Positions 26,701 to 34,682 of a stretch of 64,000 nt of DNA are shown one piece after another. The stretch lies in the NCBI GenBank assembly GCA_026874595.1, contig CM049310.1, forward strand, positions 2,976,001 to 3,040,000, in the 5' to 3' direction. The DNA is from Sipunculus nudus. Taxonomy: Eukaryota > Annelida > Sipuncula > Golfingiida > Sipunculidae. The notes beneath the pieces are model-generated. The model was not told the origin of the DNA. It saw only the letters and a program-made list of their open reading frames with translations, and searched no databases. Numbering within the stretch: the stretch's first letter is position 1; every line of letters starts with the position of its first letter. A program made the translations under genes and the position numbers.

Positions 26701-26994
26701 GTTCTGTATGAATTTCAATGCATTTTAATAAAAGGTGAGCCATGGAATAGTTGCTCAACTTTGGGGACTGATTGGAAAATTATTTGTAAATATTGCGTTG
26801 TTTGGGTAATGTGCTGTGTGTGTGTGTTGTCATACTAACCACATTCTTTGCCACAGGTATAGGCACTTTGTATGCAATGAGGTCACTGAGTACATTTCCT
26901 CTGTAACCACCAGCTATAATGATCGTGTTACCAAAAGCAGTGCTGGCAGCATGCCCAAATCTAGCAATCCTCAGGCCTGGTGGGTCCGGGAATC
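2481..26994 (-). CDS. MEGF8: MEGF8-like transmembrane protein, partial gene (7 internal exons)
   Basis: Join, in transcript order, complement of 26840-26994, 13464-13610, 11663-11843, 9736-9908, 8053-8280, 3592-3774 and 2481-2729 (1316 nt). Every border has AG acceptor and GT donor and all phases agree, including one split codon (G|AT) between exons 3 and 4. The product runs from a kelch blade through PSI-like cysteine clusters to a PSI domain, as in MEGF8. In vertebrates MEGF8 is a large single-pass membrane protein that acts with MOSMO and the ubiquitin ligase MGRN1 to lower surface Smoothened and damp Hedgehog signalling; that role is known for the family and only inferred here. Signal peptide, CUB, EGF and transmembrane parts are not in the exons seen. 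Attractin, a relative with kelch and PSI domains, is the main alternative. Family confidence is high, MEGF8 rather than attractin moderate. Confidence 0.75.
2730..3591 (-). other. MEGF8-like intron without recognisable repeats
   Basis: AT-rich sequence between two exons with canonical splice borders. I see no repeat family or ORF of interest. Confidence 0.6.
3592..3774 (-). CDS. MEGF8: MEGF8-like exon: linker before PSI domain
   Basis: A 183-nt, 61-codon exon in phase 0 to 0, acceptor CTTTCAG, donor GTATGT, too short and open-ended to stand out as an ORF. The peptide begins EKILYTPDKKITSTRPSGG, includes RYYIEAMSNLSHLSS (one N-glycosylation sequon, NLS) and ends WRLTLKWNPEPPA. The alternating aromatic and aliphatic residues look like a beta-sandwich edge. 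I do not recognise a named domain. It reads straight into the PSI exon. Confidence 0.72.
5817..7534 (+). mobile_element. T5 element nested in T1 copy A
   Basis: It begins AACTAGATGTGTTGGAACG with palindrome TGCCCCcgccTGGGGCA and ends with hairpin TGCCCC-GGCCACA...TGTGGC-GGGGGCA. Inside are about nine tandem units of roughly 179 bp marked by GTAGGTCAACCGGGAC and CGAACTCGATCTGTAAC. A short GGAAGGACGG microsatellite (about 7462-7490) precedes the 3' hairpin. Sequence before and after the element rejoins into one continuous T1 unit. Confidence 0.75.
5920..7440 (+). repeat. ~179-bp tandem units of T5
   Basis: The motif AAAAGTAGGTCAAC recurs at about 5923, 6103, 6281, 6440, 6617, 6797, 6977, 7157 and 7336. 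It is followed by ATTATCTGCCCACACAC and TCTGCAGGCATTGCG. Short ORFs on both strands here are by-products of the repeat. Confidence 0.75.
8053..8280 (-). CDS. MEGF8: MEGF8-like exon: conserved ectodomain linker
   Basis: A 228-nt, 76-codon exon, phase 0 to 0, acceptor CACTTCAG, donor GTATGG. The peptide runs from AFTMMSMSDIFNYY through GYIAVLRGYIHPLGIK to STDDQPANK. It has no cysteines and alternates hydrophobic residues, suggesting a beta-rich ectodomain segment between cysteine-rich modules. The domain name is uncertain. Membership rests on phase continuity with the exons on both sides and on good codon structure. The downstream intron holds T1 copy A. Confidence 0.75.
8379..9278 (+). mobile_element. 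T4 element, copy a
   Basis: It starts AGAATACTGGTAGTCAACAA, with TGTATCCTCCGAAATCAAAG soon after. It ends ACTTTGTTTTGGTGGATACA, which is close to the reverse complement of that 5' block. The interior has GGTGGCACCACC and GGTGGCACTACTTG cores and ACATGCAAAATTTCAGG blocks. It lies in the intron between two MEGF8-like exons. Confidence 0.7.
8681..8953 (+). repeat. 93-bp direct triplication inside T4 copy a
   Basis: CCACCAGTTTTGCCTATGAT begins at 8681, 8774 and 8867, an exact 93-bp period. Copies 1 and 2 look identical and copy 3 has small deletions (GAGCTGAGATC). Near identity implies recent tandem expansion. Confidence 0.85.
9279..9735 (-). other. MEGF8-like intron, nothing recognised
   Basis: AT-rich spacer between the T4 element and the donor of the W-W-G exon. 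No repeat family or open frame is convincing. Confidence 0.5.
9736..9908 (-). CDS. MEGF8: MEGF8-like exon: W-W-G segment after PSI
   Basis: A 173-nt exon, acceptor ATTTCAG, donor GTAATC. Completing the split codon gives DPKGWCSPDTTSSS, followed by PWWGKVSLKLTEFDKC and a tail with RYRSPMNLNYPDK. The GWC and double-tryptophan motifs and the closing 'N-x-P-D' resemble the stretch of MEGF8 after its first kelch/PSI block. That comparison is from memory of the family, not from a search. The plus-strand frame over the same bases is only a shadow. Confidence 0.75.
10120..11484 (+). mobile_element. T2 element, copy a
   Basis: It starts AACGAGGCCTACAGGCCTAA with GCGAACCTGTGCA and ends CGCATAAGCTTACAATTTCACTAAAA (written here in parts: CGCATAAGCTTACA, TTTCACTAAAA). 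The interior contains repeated blocks: GGTGGCACCAC, GGTGATGCTAGCTCC and TAACTCGGCCAA. No coding frame is visible. Confidence 0.7.
11663..11843 (-). CDS. MEGF8: MEGF8-like exon: cysteine-rich PSI-type segment
   Basis: A 181-nt exon, acceptor TTTCCAG, donor GTAAGT, phase 0 in and phase 1 out. The peptide starts ECIKPIRSLECGGICPAL and carries HDCGACTSQ, then ECAWCVKANNCQPRS. This is the C-x2-C ... C-x2-C layout of a PSI domain with an inserted glycine/serine loop between the halves. The last base, G, joins AT of the next exon to make an Asp codon, which supports the pairing of these two exons. No stop codon interrupts the frame. Confidence 0.8.
11844..13463 (-). other. MEGF8-like intron with a (TA)n run and a fragment of an inverted repeat
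   Basis: Contains a TATATA run at about 12147-12164 and CTTATTTCCACTCCCCC near 11950, which matches the hairpin at 12946-12978. Otherwise AT-rich and without supported genes. Confidence 0.5.
12946..12978. repeat. Perfect 15-bp inverted repeat
   Basis: Arms CTTATTTCCACTCCC and GGGAGTGGAAATAAG with a 3-base loop TGG. Related sequence GGGGGAGTGGAAAGAAG lies just upstream (12924), and CTTATTTCCACTCCCC lies about 1 kb away. This suggests a small MITE or the joined ends of one. Confidence 0.7.
13464..13610 (-). CDS. MEGF8: MEGF8-like exon: first PSI-like cysteine segment
   Basis: A 147-nt, 49-codon exon in phase 0 at both ends, preceded by a T-rich tract ending in TAG and followed by GTAGGC. The peptide begins NDEKYRINADHC and contains CELDPECVWC, the Cys-x5-Cys-x2-Cys spacing of a PSI (plexin-semaphorin-integrin) core, then DPQCIHRSQQQ. 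Small disulphide-bonded PSI modules orient neighbouring beta-propellers, which fits its place right after the kelch blade. It is shorter than a full PSI domain because the domain continues in the next exon. Confidence 0.78.
13611..16806 (-). other. Left part of the 13-kb MEGF8-like intron
   Basis: Low-complexity AT-rich intron. A moderately GC-richer stretch at 14190-14400 has no open frame and no family that I recognise. No exon with both splice borders could be found. Confidence 0.45.
16807..16996. mobile_element. 190-bp MITE with CAGTGAAACCTGTGT ends
   Basis: It starts TA-CAGTGAAACCTGTGT and ends ACACAGGTATCACTG, an inverted repeat with few mismatches. Inner inverted blocks AAGACCACC and GGTGGTCTTATTA extend the symmetry. 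The CAGT ends and TA flank fit Tc1/mariner or pogo-type MITEs. The right-hand TA is degraded. Confidence 0.7.
16997..18084 (-). other. Intron, nothing recognised
   Basis: AT-rich. The short plus-strand frame around 17709-17945 shows no domain, splice site or homology that I can defend. Confidence 0.45.
18085..18271. repeat. Tandem duplication, ~84 bp, offset 103 bp
   Basis: CCCAGGACAGCATGGATTAG begins at 18085 and again at 18188. Both copies run unchanged to ATTAGTAATCACGGCAAC and are separated by a 17-19 bp spacer (TGGGTTGTTAAATAAGG). The lack of differences suggests a recent event. Confidence 0.85.
18286..19937 (+). mobile_element. T1 element, copy C
   Basis: It starts AACATGGGACCAAAAGGTCA then CGTCGCTCAGCTGA, and ends AAAGCTCAGATGACTT and AGTCAGCTGAGCTAA. 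The 3' half has the GTGCCGGGCCAAAGTTAGGC block, then CTTAATATCTTGAAGGAAC and a short ACGGACA run. The terminal palindrome has decayed (GACC-AAAA-GGTC). Confidence 0.7.
19938..21786 (-). other. Intron, nothing recognised
   Basis: AT-rich spacer between T1 copies C and D. A CAGTAAAACTGG-type fragment near 21037 may be a decayed MITE end, but no partner end is evident. Confidence 0.45.
22803..22926. repeat. ~68-bp tandem duplication
   Basis: AAGTTAAAATATTAGAATTG and GTTGCAAAAGTTGCAATCAT occur twice, about 68 bp apart, the second copy differing at a few sites. It lies inside T1 copy D. Confidence 0.8.
23458..23493 (+). repeat. Poly-G tract
   Basis: About 36 bases of G with one T. Such tracts are prone to replication slippage and sequencing error. 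The proline-rich minus-strand frame here is an artefact. Confidence 0.9.
25150..25915 (+). repeat. 37-bp minisatellite, ~20 copies
   Basis: The unit is GATATCAGTAGATATGAGCT followed by GATGAGGTGGAGGGAGG. Variants include GGTCGGGGGAGG and GAACTGAAGAGG. It begins about 125 bp after the 3' end of T1 copy D. The G-rich strand is constant over the whole array. Confidence 0.85.
25916..26839 (-). other. Intron adjoining the kelch exon
   Basis: AT-rich. No exon or repeat family is recognised between the minisatellite and the kelch exon donor. Confidence 0.45.
26840..26994 (-). CDS. MEGF8: MEGF8-like exon: end of a kelch repeat block
   Basis: The exon opens after a pyrimidine-rich tract ending TTCCAG and closes before GTTAGT. 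It starts with two bases of a split codon, so the preceding, unseen exon must end in phase 1. The peptide holds a kelch blade: RFGHAAST, then the diagnostic double glycine in IIIAGGYRGNVLSDLIAY, then KVPIPVAKNV. In MEGF8 a blade of this type is followed directly by a PSI domain, which is what the next exon encodes. The following intron is about 13.2 kb, the largest seen in this gene, and contains T1 copies C and D, a MITE and a minisatellite. The donor choice (GTG before GTTAGT) is the best site but not proven. Confidence 0.8.
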
Positions 26995-27741
26995 CTGGAA
27001 TATACAAAAAGAAATGGGTGAAGGTACACTGTTTGATTGGAAAATTAATCAGCCATACAGGTACTTCAGACATACCTGATCTGTCTGTGTGTATAGCATT
27101 AATGTGGTTTGAACTAATAACCCTCCTACATGGCAGGTTAGAGAAATCTGGTGTATATAAACAACTGGGCACATGTATAATTAGGAAATATATCAACCAT
27201 ATAACCTGTCCTGCCTTTCATACTACATCACACTGTATATATATCTGATAATAATAATATGATGAATGCTAATTGAATCTTTAGTCATGTGCTGGTCAAC
27301 TATGGGTCATACATGTATAAATAACCATTGTTTCTTGTTCAGAAATGTGTGCAATCATGTTAATTTGTAAACTCATAATGACATTGTAAAGATGGTCCAT
27401 GGAACGTCACTCAACTGAGTATTATATACAGATATGAAGTCTACAGTGAGTTGCAGGAAAATAAAACAATACAAAAATAAAGGTATGTTTCCCAGGCACT
27501 TTTTTTCATATATCAGTGCAGCCAGGCAAATTATTTTTACCTTTTTTCTTTTAGGTTTTCGATGAACATTTCGGAAGACCAGGGGAAAACATGATAATGA
27601 TATTATAATATTTATAATTGTTTTGTTACACACATAAAAATATCACATACAAAGGAAAATTTTATCACTTTATTTTCTTGAATGACATATCCAAGCAGCT
27701 AGAACTCAATATTGGTAAACAACTACTGAAAATCAAAATGA
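26995..27741. other. Sequence upstream of the kelch exon, nothing recognised
   Basis: A preceding exon ending in phase 1 was sought on the minus strand and not found. Confidence 0.45.
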
Positions 27742-27917
27742 AACAAGGCCTACAGGCCTAATGCGAACCTGTGCAAAGTTTAGGAGTATAAATTGAGGTT
27801 TATTTTTTAAATTTAATGTTGTTCCTCTTAAGTCCTACATATCTACCTTAGTCATTATGATATCAGCAAAATGGATGTTTCCAACCTGCAAGTTTCAGAC
27901 TAGGACATTTTAAAACC

Positions 27918-29640
27918 AGAATATGGGTAGTGGACAAGCGACTATGTTTATCTGCAGAAATCAGAGTGGGACGGGTGAAGTGAGGCATGGATTAAGTGAC
28001 AAGGGGAAGAGTGAGGTGTGTTGCATATTAGAATGGATGTCTGCAGCTTGAACGGGAATGTAGGTGGTGCCACCTGTCATAAAATTGAGAAAATTGTCCA
28101 GGATGTATAAACCTGCAAAATTTCAGGTGGATAAGTCAAACCACTGCTGAGATATGAGTGATTTTATCCCAAGGCAGATGAACAGATGGACGCTGTGTAA
28201 AAGTGGTTGCAGGTGGCTCCACAAGTTTTGCCTATGATGAAGAGCTATGTGAGATCTATACACAAGCAAAATCTTGGCCCAATCGGTCAAACTGTTCAAG
28301 AGCTTTGATGTCTGCAGAGTAAATGTGAATGTAGGTGGCTCCACCTGTCATAAAATCAAGAAAGCTGTCAAGGATGTATAAACCTGCAAAATTTCAGGTC
28401 AATAAGTCAAACCACTTCTGAGATATGAGTGATTTTATCCAAAGGCAGATGAGCACATGGTTGCTGTGCATAAGTGGTTGCAGGTGGTGCCACCAGTTTT
28501 GCCTATGATGAAGAGCTCTGTGAGATCTATACACAAGCAAAATTTTGGCCCAATCGGTCAAACGGTTCCCGAGATATGAGCTTGGATGTCTGCAGAGTAA
28601 ACCTGAATATAGGTGGTGCCACCTGTCATAAAATCAAGAGAGCTCTCAAGGATGTATAAACCTGCAAAATTTCAGGAGGAAAAGGCAAACGACTGCAGAG
28701 ATAAGAGTGGATTTATCCCAAGGAAAGTGAACAGATGGACGATGTGCATAAATGGCTGCAGGTGGAGCCACCAGTTTTGCCTATGATGAAGAGTTATGTG
28801 AGATCTATACACATGCAAAATTTTGGCCCAATCGGTCAAACGGTTCCCAAGATATGAGCTTGGATGTCTGCAGAGTAAACCTGAATGTAGGTGGCGCCAC
28901 CTGTCATAAAATCGAGAAAGCTGTCGAGGATGCATAAACCTGCAAAATGTCAGGTGGATAAGTCAAACCACTTCTGAGATATGAGTGATTTTATCCAAAG
29001 GCAGATGAACAGATGGACGCTGTGTAAAAGTGGTTGCAGGTGGCCCCACATGTTTTGCATATGATGAAGAGCTATGTGAAATCTATACACATGCAAAATC
29101 TTGGCCCAATCGGTCAAACGATTCCCGAGATATGAGCTTGGATGACTGCAGAGTATATGTGAATGTAGATGGCGCCACCTGTCATAAAATCTAGAAAGCT
29201 GTCAAGGATGTAAAAACCTGCAAAGTTTCAGGTGGAAAAGTCAAACCACTGCTGAGATATGAGTGATATTACCTCAAGGCAGATGAACAGATGGAGGCTG
29301 TGCAAAAATGGTTGCAGGTGGCGCCACCATTTTTAGTGTATGTTATAAAGCTATCAAAGGGCTACATTTGTGCAAAACTTTTAGCCTGATTGGTCAAACG
29401 GTTCCCGAGATGTGTGGGTTTATGTGTGGAAACAGACGCACAAATAGACGCTGGCCAACCAGGAAAGGTCAGAGGTCAACCAAAAATGAGGGCGCAGCAG
29501 TTCACATGTGACCGGTCATAATTCTGAATTTTAAAAATTTCTGCCCAGTGGTAATCGAGGAGTTCTCCGGAAACCTATGGGGTGATGGCGTCTGACTGAA
29601 AACATAGTATCCGCAAAACTCTGTCTTGTAAATGAGAATA
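27918..29640 (+). mobile_element. T4 element, copy b, nested in T2 copy b
   Basis: It starts AGAATATGGGTAGTGGACAA and ends near CATAGTATCCGCAAAACTCT. Within are alternating core units: GGTGGCGCCACCTGTCATAA and GGTGGTGCCACCAGTTTTGC types, each with TGCAAAAT blocks and GAGATATGAG. Short ORFs on both strands are read-through of these units. Confidence 0.7.
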
Positions 29641-29781
29641 CCATCAAAGACGCATAGACAGGTCAAAATATTAGTCCAAAACATCAAACTTCCCCAGAGT
29701 TTGATGCACTGGGCTGACAAGGCTTAGGTGAGTAAGGCACTTGCCCCCGAGTGACCTGTGACAAATTGCTGCCTAAAGCTA

Positions 29782-30030
29782 CTGCACTGAGTGATCTCTT
29801 GACCTGCACCTGGCTAGACTGAGTGAACTTCTGACCTGTACCTGGCTGAACTGAGTGAAATCTTGACCTGTTGCATAATCTGACACAGTTGGCAGTCTGC
29901 CAAAGCTATAAATAGATTCAGGCTGAACTTTGGTGCCAAATATGATGCAGTGAGCAGTCTGCCAAAGCTATAAATAGAATGCAGCTACTGCACTGAGTGA
30001 ACTCCAGACCTATACCTGGCTGCACTTCTT
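29782..30030 (+). repeat. Short degenerate tandem repeats within T2 copy b
   Basis: ACTGAGTGA followed by (A/C)TCTTGACCTG(C/T)ACCTGGCT recurs at about 29785, 29820, 29856 and 29993, a period near 36 bp at first and then broken. It is shared in part with 58858-58885. Confidence 0.6.
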
Positions 30031-31785
30031 CCAATCCTGGCACTGTGCCAAAACTATTTATAGAGCTAACATCATCTTGGCTAATGGCCAACATCAAGGT
30101 TCTGGCAATCTGCCAATGGTAAACCAAGTGCTGCCATCTGTACACAAAAGTGGTCCCTACTTGCAATAACTTAGAAATTTATTTTCCCAATACAAAATGC
30201 TTTTTAGCGGACTTTTTATAAAAAAGAAATCAAGAATATATGTAAAATTAATACGGATGCATACTGAATGCAAAATTAAAATACAGATATATCTCATTGA
30301 TGGAAAATTCTTGAATTAAGTTGAGTAGGGATACCAATAATTTATAATCCACGTAGTTGTCTTATATAGCCACAGAGAGCTGAATATCCATGATTGTTAC
30401 ATTGCCTGGTATGATGAATAACTTAAATCATAAGTCTAAATTTTTTAAAAGCTTTTAAAAAAAATTTCTTGTCAATATTAACCAAAGATAACCTGAAATC
30501 TAAATGTCTAGTGGCATGATGTAATAGATGCTGATAAACCGGTGCCAGGCTAGATGTAACAGCATAACACAGCTAACATATATGGTAAAAGACTCAATTC
30601 AATCTCAATAATTCAGCCAAAAATCATTCATGTGGAACCATTAAAGACAATCATTATAAGAATTATTGTAGGGATTATTCTTGTAATATATTTAACAAAC
30701 TGGCTTCAGTGGCATAAGTTGAAAAAGTTTCGCAGGTTTATAACTCATATAGGAAGATAGAGCAAACTGGCTAAGTTCCGCTTCCCGTAACTCAGCCAAA
30801 ATGCTCTGAACCAAAACCATTTGAAAAAACTTGAATTATCATCAGCTGAGGATAATTAATGTGTGAGATTTAAGAATTTGGCCCAGTGGTTTTTGAGAAG
30901 AAGATCTTTGTTGCCACTGAGCTAAAATGGGCTGTTATGGCATAAGGCTAAATTCAGCTTCCCATAACTTAGCCAAAAGTCACTGAAAAGAGACCATTTG
31001 AACAAACTTCAGAAAGCACTACCCTTGGTTCATTTCTGTGCGATATTATACATTTTGGCCATATGGTTTCAGAGAAGAAGTTTTTTGTAGCCTTTAGTGT
31101 GATACAGGTGACCCCATACAAAAAAGGCCGATGCAGGTGGCGCCACCAATACCTCAATTTCAGATATGACCCATGTGACCAACATTGGCATAAAATTTGG
31201 TGATGATAGCTCCAGCTGTTTCTGAGATTTAAATTTTAATATGCTTTTTTGCATAGTTAACAAAGTTCAACCTCCTGTAACTCGGCCAAAAATCTCTGAA
31301 CTGGAACCATTCGAACAAACTTGAGAAAGATTGTTCCAGGGATCATTTCTTTGAAATATTGAACAATTTGGCTGGACAGTTTTTAAAAGAAGATTTTTAA
31401 AACTTTTTCAGCTTTATCCCTATAAAATCTATGAAAATGCAGTTAGAAAAAAAAATAAACAAAATCCGATATAGTTTTTTGGATGTCTGATTATTTGCAA
31501 AAACTTAGGTGATGCTAGCTCCTGCCGTTTTTGAGATAGCTATGGTTAACGTACAGATGACACACGATGCACGACATACGAAGCACGACACACGACGGAC
31601 AACGCCGCACCATCGCATAAGCTCACAGGTTCACTAAAAATTAAATGCTTGGTGTCAAAATTAACAAGGATGGTATCTATGAAACCAACCTTTTATTTTT
31701 TTGGCTAAAAGATCATTAAATTTATTTTTATGTCTGGTTGTCAAATTTGCGCTATTCGAAAAATGGAAAAATATCGCGAAACTGA

Positions 31786-34404
31786 AACAAGGGACCTATG
31801 GGTCACGACGCTCAGCTGTTATATATGATAAAAAAATATTTTTTAGAAATGAGGCACATGCTGGTTTTGTGTGGTAATAAATATAAGCTGTATTATGAGT
31901 TGTGGGTGTTTAGCTTATGTATGATTTTGATAGTATCTTTGGAGACAGGGAAGAGGATTGATTTCATTTATTTTATTAACAAATGGAGTGCTATTGTTAC
32001 ACAGATTTTGACTTGGCCATATAACTTATAAGCAGAACATATAATATAAGAGTTTAACTATTTATTAAAAAATTTACAAATATTGTCCCAAATATAATTT
32101 TTATTAAAAATAATAAGAGAATCATATGATTTTTTAAAATGAAATATAACTGATATGATTATTAAAATAATATTAAAGAATATATTCATGAATGCATTCA
32201 TGAATACATTTTGAAAGTATTTGCACAAGTATTCATATACTTTCATTTTTACCTGAATTCCCATTCTTTATGCAAGAAATTTTATAATGGAGTACATAAT
32301 CATATTCGTATTTAAATACAATTACAATGTATTTGCACCATGTCTGGTATTTATTCAGTTTTCACCAAACAATGATTTTGAGAATCCAGAATATACAAAA
32401 TTCACACATTTAAATAATGATCATAAGTACCTGGTTTTATGGCTTTTATTTATATTAAAAAATAACTGTAAAAAATTCATTTTGGACTAATTTCACATCA
32501 ATGTACACACTAGACACAGTAGGAATCTAGATTAATATTATCAACTGCATCTTTGTCTATCATTAATTTCCTTCATATAATCCCTAATGATTAGTAATGA
32601 AAAATATGATTTACTTCTTTATCATTAAAAATGAACTGAAAAATGCCATAGGTGACTGCATGGTGTTATTTGGAATATGTGACATTCTACCCATTGATAC
32701 AAGATTCTTATATCATCAGTAACTGCAAGTTAATTTCCTGTTATTATAAACTAACAAATTCCTTTTCTATTTTTCTTTAATTTGTTATTAAAAACCAAGA
32801 AAAATTTATTAATTTACTGTTTATTGTTATGTTGTTGGTTAAAACTACTAGATGAGTTGGGTTGGACACCTAGATCAACTGTGGCTGGCCATAAGCTGCC
32901 TGGATTCTCGCCTCAAGCGTGCATAATTTGATGAAAGGTCAACAAGGTCAACATACAGGTGACTCAAGAGGGGCTGGAGAGAGCCAAAGTCTGACAGGGT
33001 CTCATAAAAAACATTAATAAAAGCTACAATATTTGGCCAATTTCTTTCAGCTTTCTAAACTAAAAAGCTGAAATCCTTATGTGTGCATGATATGAAAATT
33101 ATATCAACAGTGCTCTCAGGAAACAAACGTGCCATGGTCACAGTTGGGCAAAATTTAAGGTATTAATTTTATATTTATACTAATAACTTATAAAATTTGA
33201 AAAATTCAGAACTAATTTTGGGTATTCAATTGAATCTTGATTAAATAATGTTACATCCCTGACAATAAAATCTCTAGCTTCAGCAATGCCCTTGTTAAGG
33301 GAGTAAATATATTTCTTGATTTTTTACAAAGTGCATTATGTTTGGGCCCATAACTTAAAAAAAATACACAATACTGACATTATTTCTGGCATGTGCATAG
33401 CGAATGTATAGAAAAATATGTATATTATATATGATCAAAGTCAGATCAGTGGTTTTGATATTAGGCAGTCTTAAAAAGTAACAATGGGTTTTTAATGGAA
33501 AAATGAAGTTTTTCATTGATATCTCGAAGGAATTAAATCCTAGTGACCAAATTCTTGGAATGGTAGGGGATTTTGGAGAAATCTAACTGTATGCCAAATT
33601 TAAGGAACTTAGAGCTGAAGCTCTGGAGCTGAGCTCTAGCAAACTGCATAACACTAGCAATATGTGACATGGTGCTTGAAAACTTGAATAAAATCTACAG
33701 TTTTTGATCAACTGGTTTCAAATTTTTTGGTGTTAACAGTTGAAATGCTAACAAAAACATGCTGTGAAAATTAAATCCACAGCAATTACAGCAAAAAAAC
33801 GTGCCATGGTCAAAGTTGGGCAAAATTTAAGGTACCAATTTTTTATTTTTGCTAATATTTTAAAAAATTTAAAAGATTTTGATCTAATTTTGGGTATACA
33901 ATTTAATTTTGATTAATAAAAGTAATATTACTGGAAAAAAGTGCTTAGCTTTAACAAGTTTTGTGTTAAGTGATAAAATGTCTTTCCTGATTATTTACAA
34001 AATGCATTATGTTTGGGCCCATAACTTTTTTAAATTATATAATACAGACCTAATTTCTGGCATGTACATAGGAATTATATAGAGGATTATTTATAGGAAA
34101 TATGAGGAAAAACAGATGAGTGGTTTTGATATTAGGCAGTCCTGAAGTGTGAAAATAGGTTTTTAATAAAAAATTGAGGTTTTCCCTTAATTTCTCAAAG
34201 AAATGAAGTCGCAAAGACCCAGTTTTTGGCTTGGTAGGAGATCTTGGGGACATCTAACATTATGCTGAATTTTGGATTCCTAGGTCTTACGGTTTCAAAA
34301 CGTGCCACATCTACGGACGGACGGACGGACGGACGGACGGACAGACGGACGACGGACAATGGACCACGACTATAGCTCAGATGACTTATAGTCAGCTGAG
34401 CTAA
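31786..34404 (+). mobile_element. T1 element, copy E
   Basis: It starts AACAAGGGACCTATGGGTCA with CGACGCTCAGCTG and ends AGCTCAGATGACTTATAG and TCAGCTGAGCTAA. Two homologous blocks, each with ACGTGCCATGGTC and TTGGGCAAAATTTAAGG, begin near 33127 and 33799. (ACGG)n at 34313-34340 precedes the terminal hairpin. The 5' kilobase is very AT-rich and non-coding. Confidence 0.75.
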
Positions 34405-34682
34405 TAAAACCTTCATGAATAAGGTTCCCAAACAAAACACATGAAGATTTGTTTTTTTGTAACCTCATAGACATCTCATATACATTAACTATGTTTGAGG
34501 CACAATCAACTTTTGATATTATTAATGTTACAAGATTGTTTATGCTATCCATAATGTATAGATTGATATTATGAGTAATATGAGATCTTTTACATTATCT
34601 GCCAATAATGAACAGGAATTTTTATACTTATTTGAAGTCCCCTGGGTCCTTTGCAATTTGAAAAGAATTTGCCGACATATAA

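Larger units (their letters stand above)
27742..31641 (+). mobile_element. T2 element, copy b, carrying a T4 element
   Basis: It starts AACAAGGCCTACAGGCCTAA with GCGAACCTGTGCA and ends CATCGCATAAGCTCACAG, then GTTCACTAAAAA. AACCTGTG and CACAGGTT are inverted partners. An ACGACACACGACGGACAACG run sits just before the 3' end. About 1.7 kb of T4 sequence occupies 27918-29640. The right part (29900-31641) matches 58790-60014 closely. Confidence 0.75.

Noticed and set aside
28474-28937. Repeated frames with VGGATCHK and GGATSFAYDEEL on the plus strand and APPATIFAQ on the minus strand
   Set aside because: These derive from the GGTGGCGCCACC core units of T4. Units differ by frameshifting indels, there is no start or splice context, and both strands are open.
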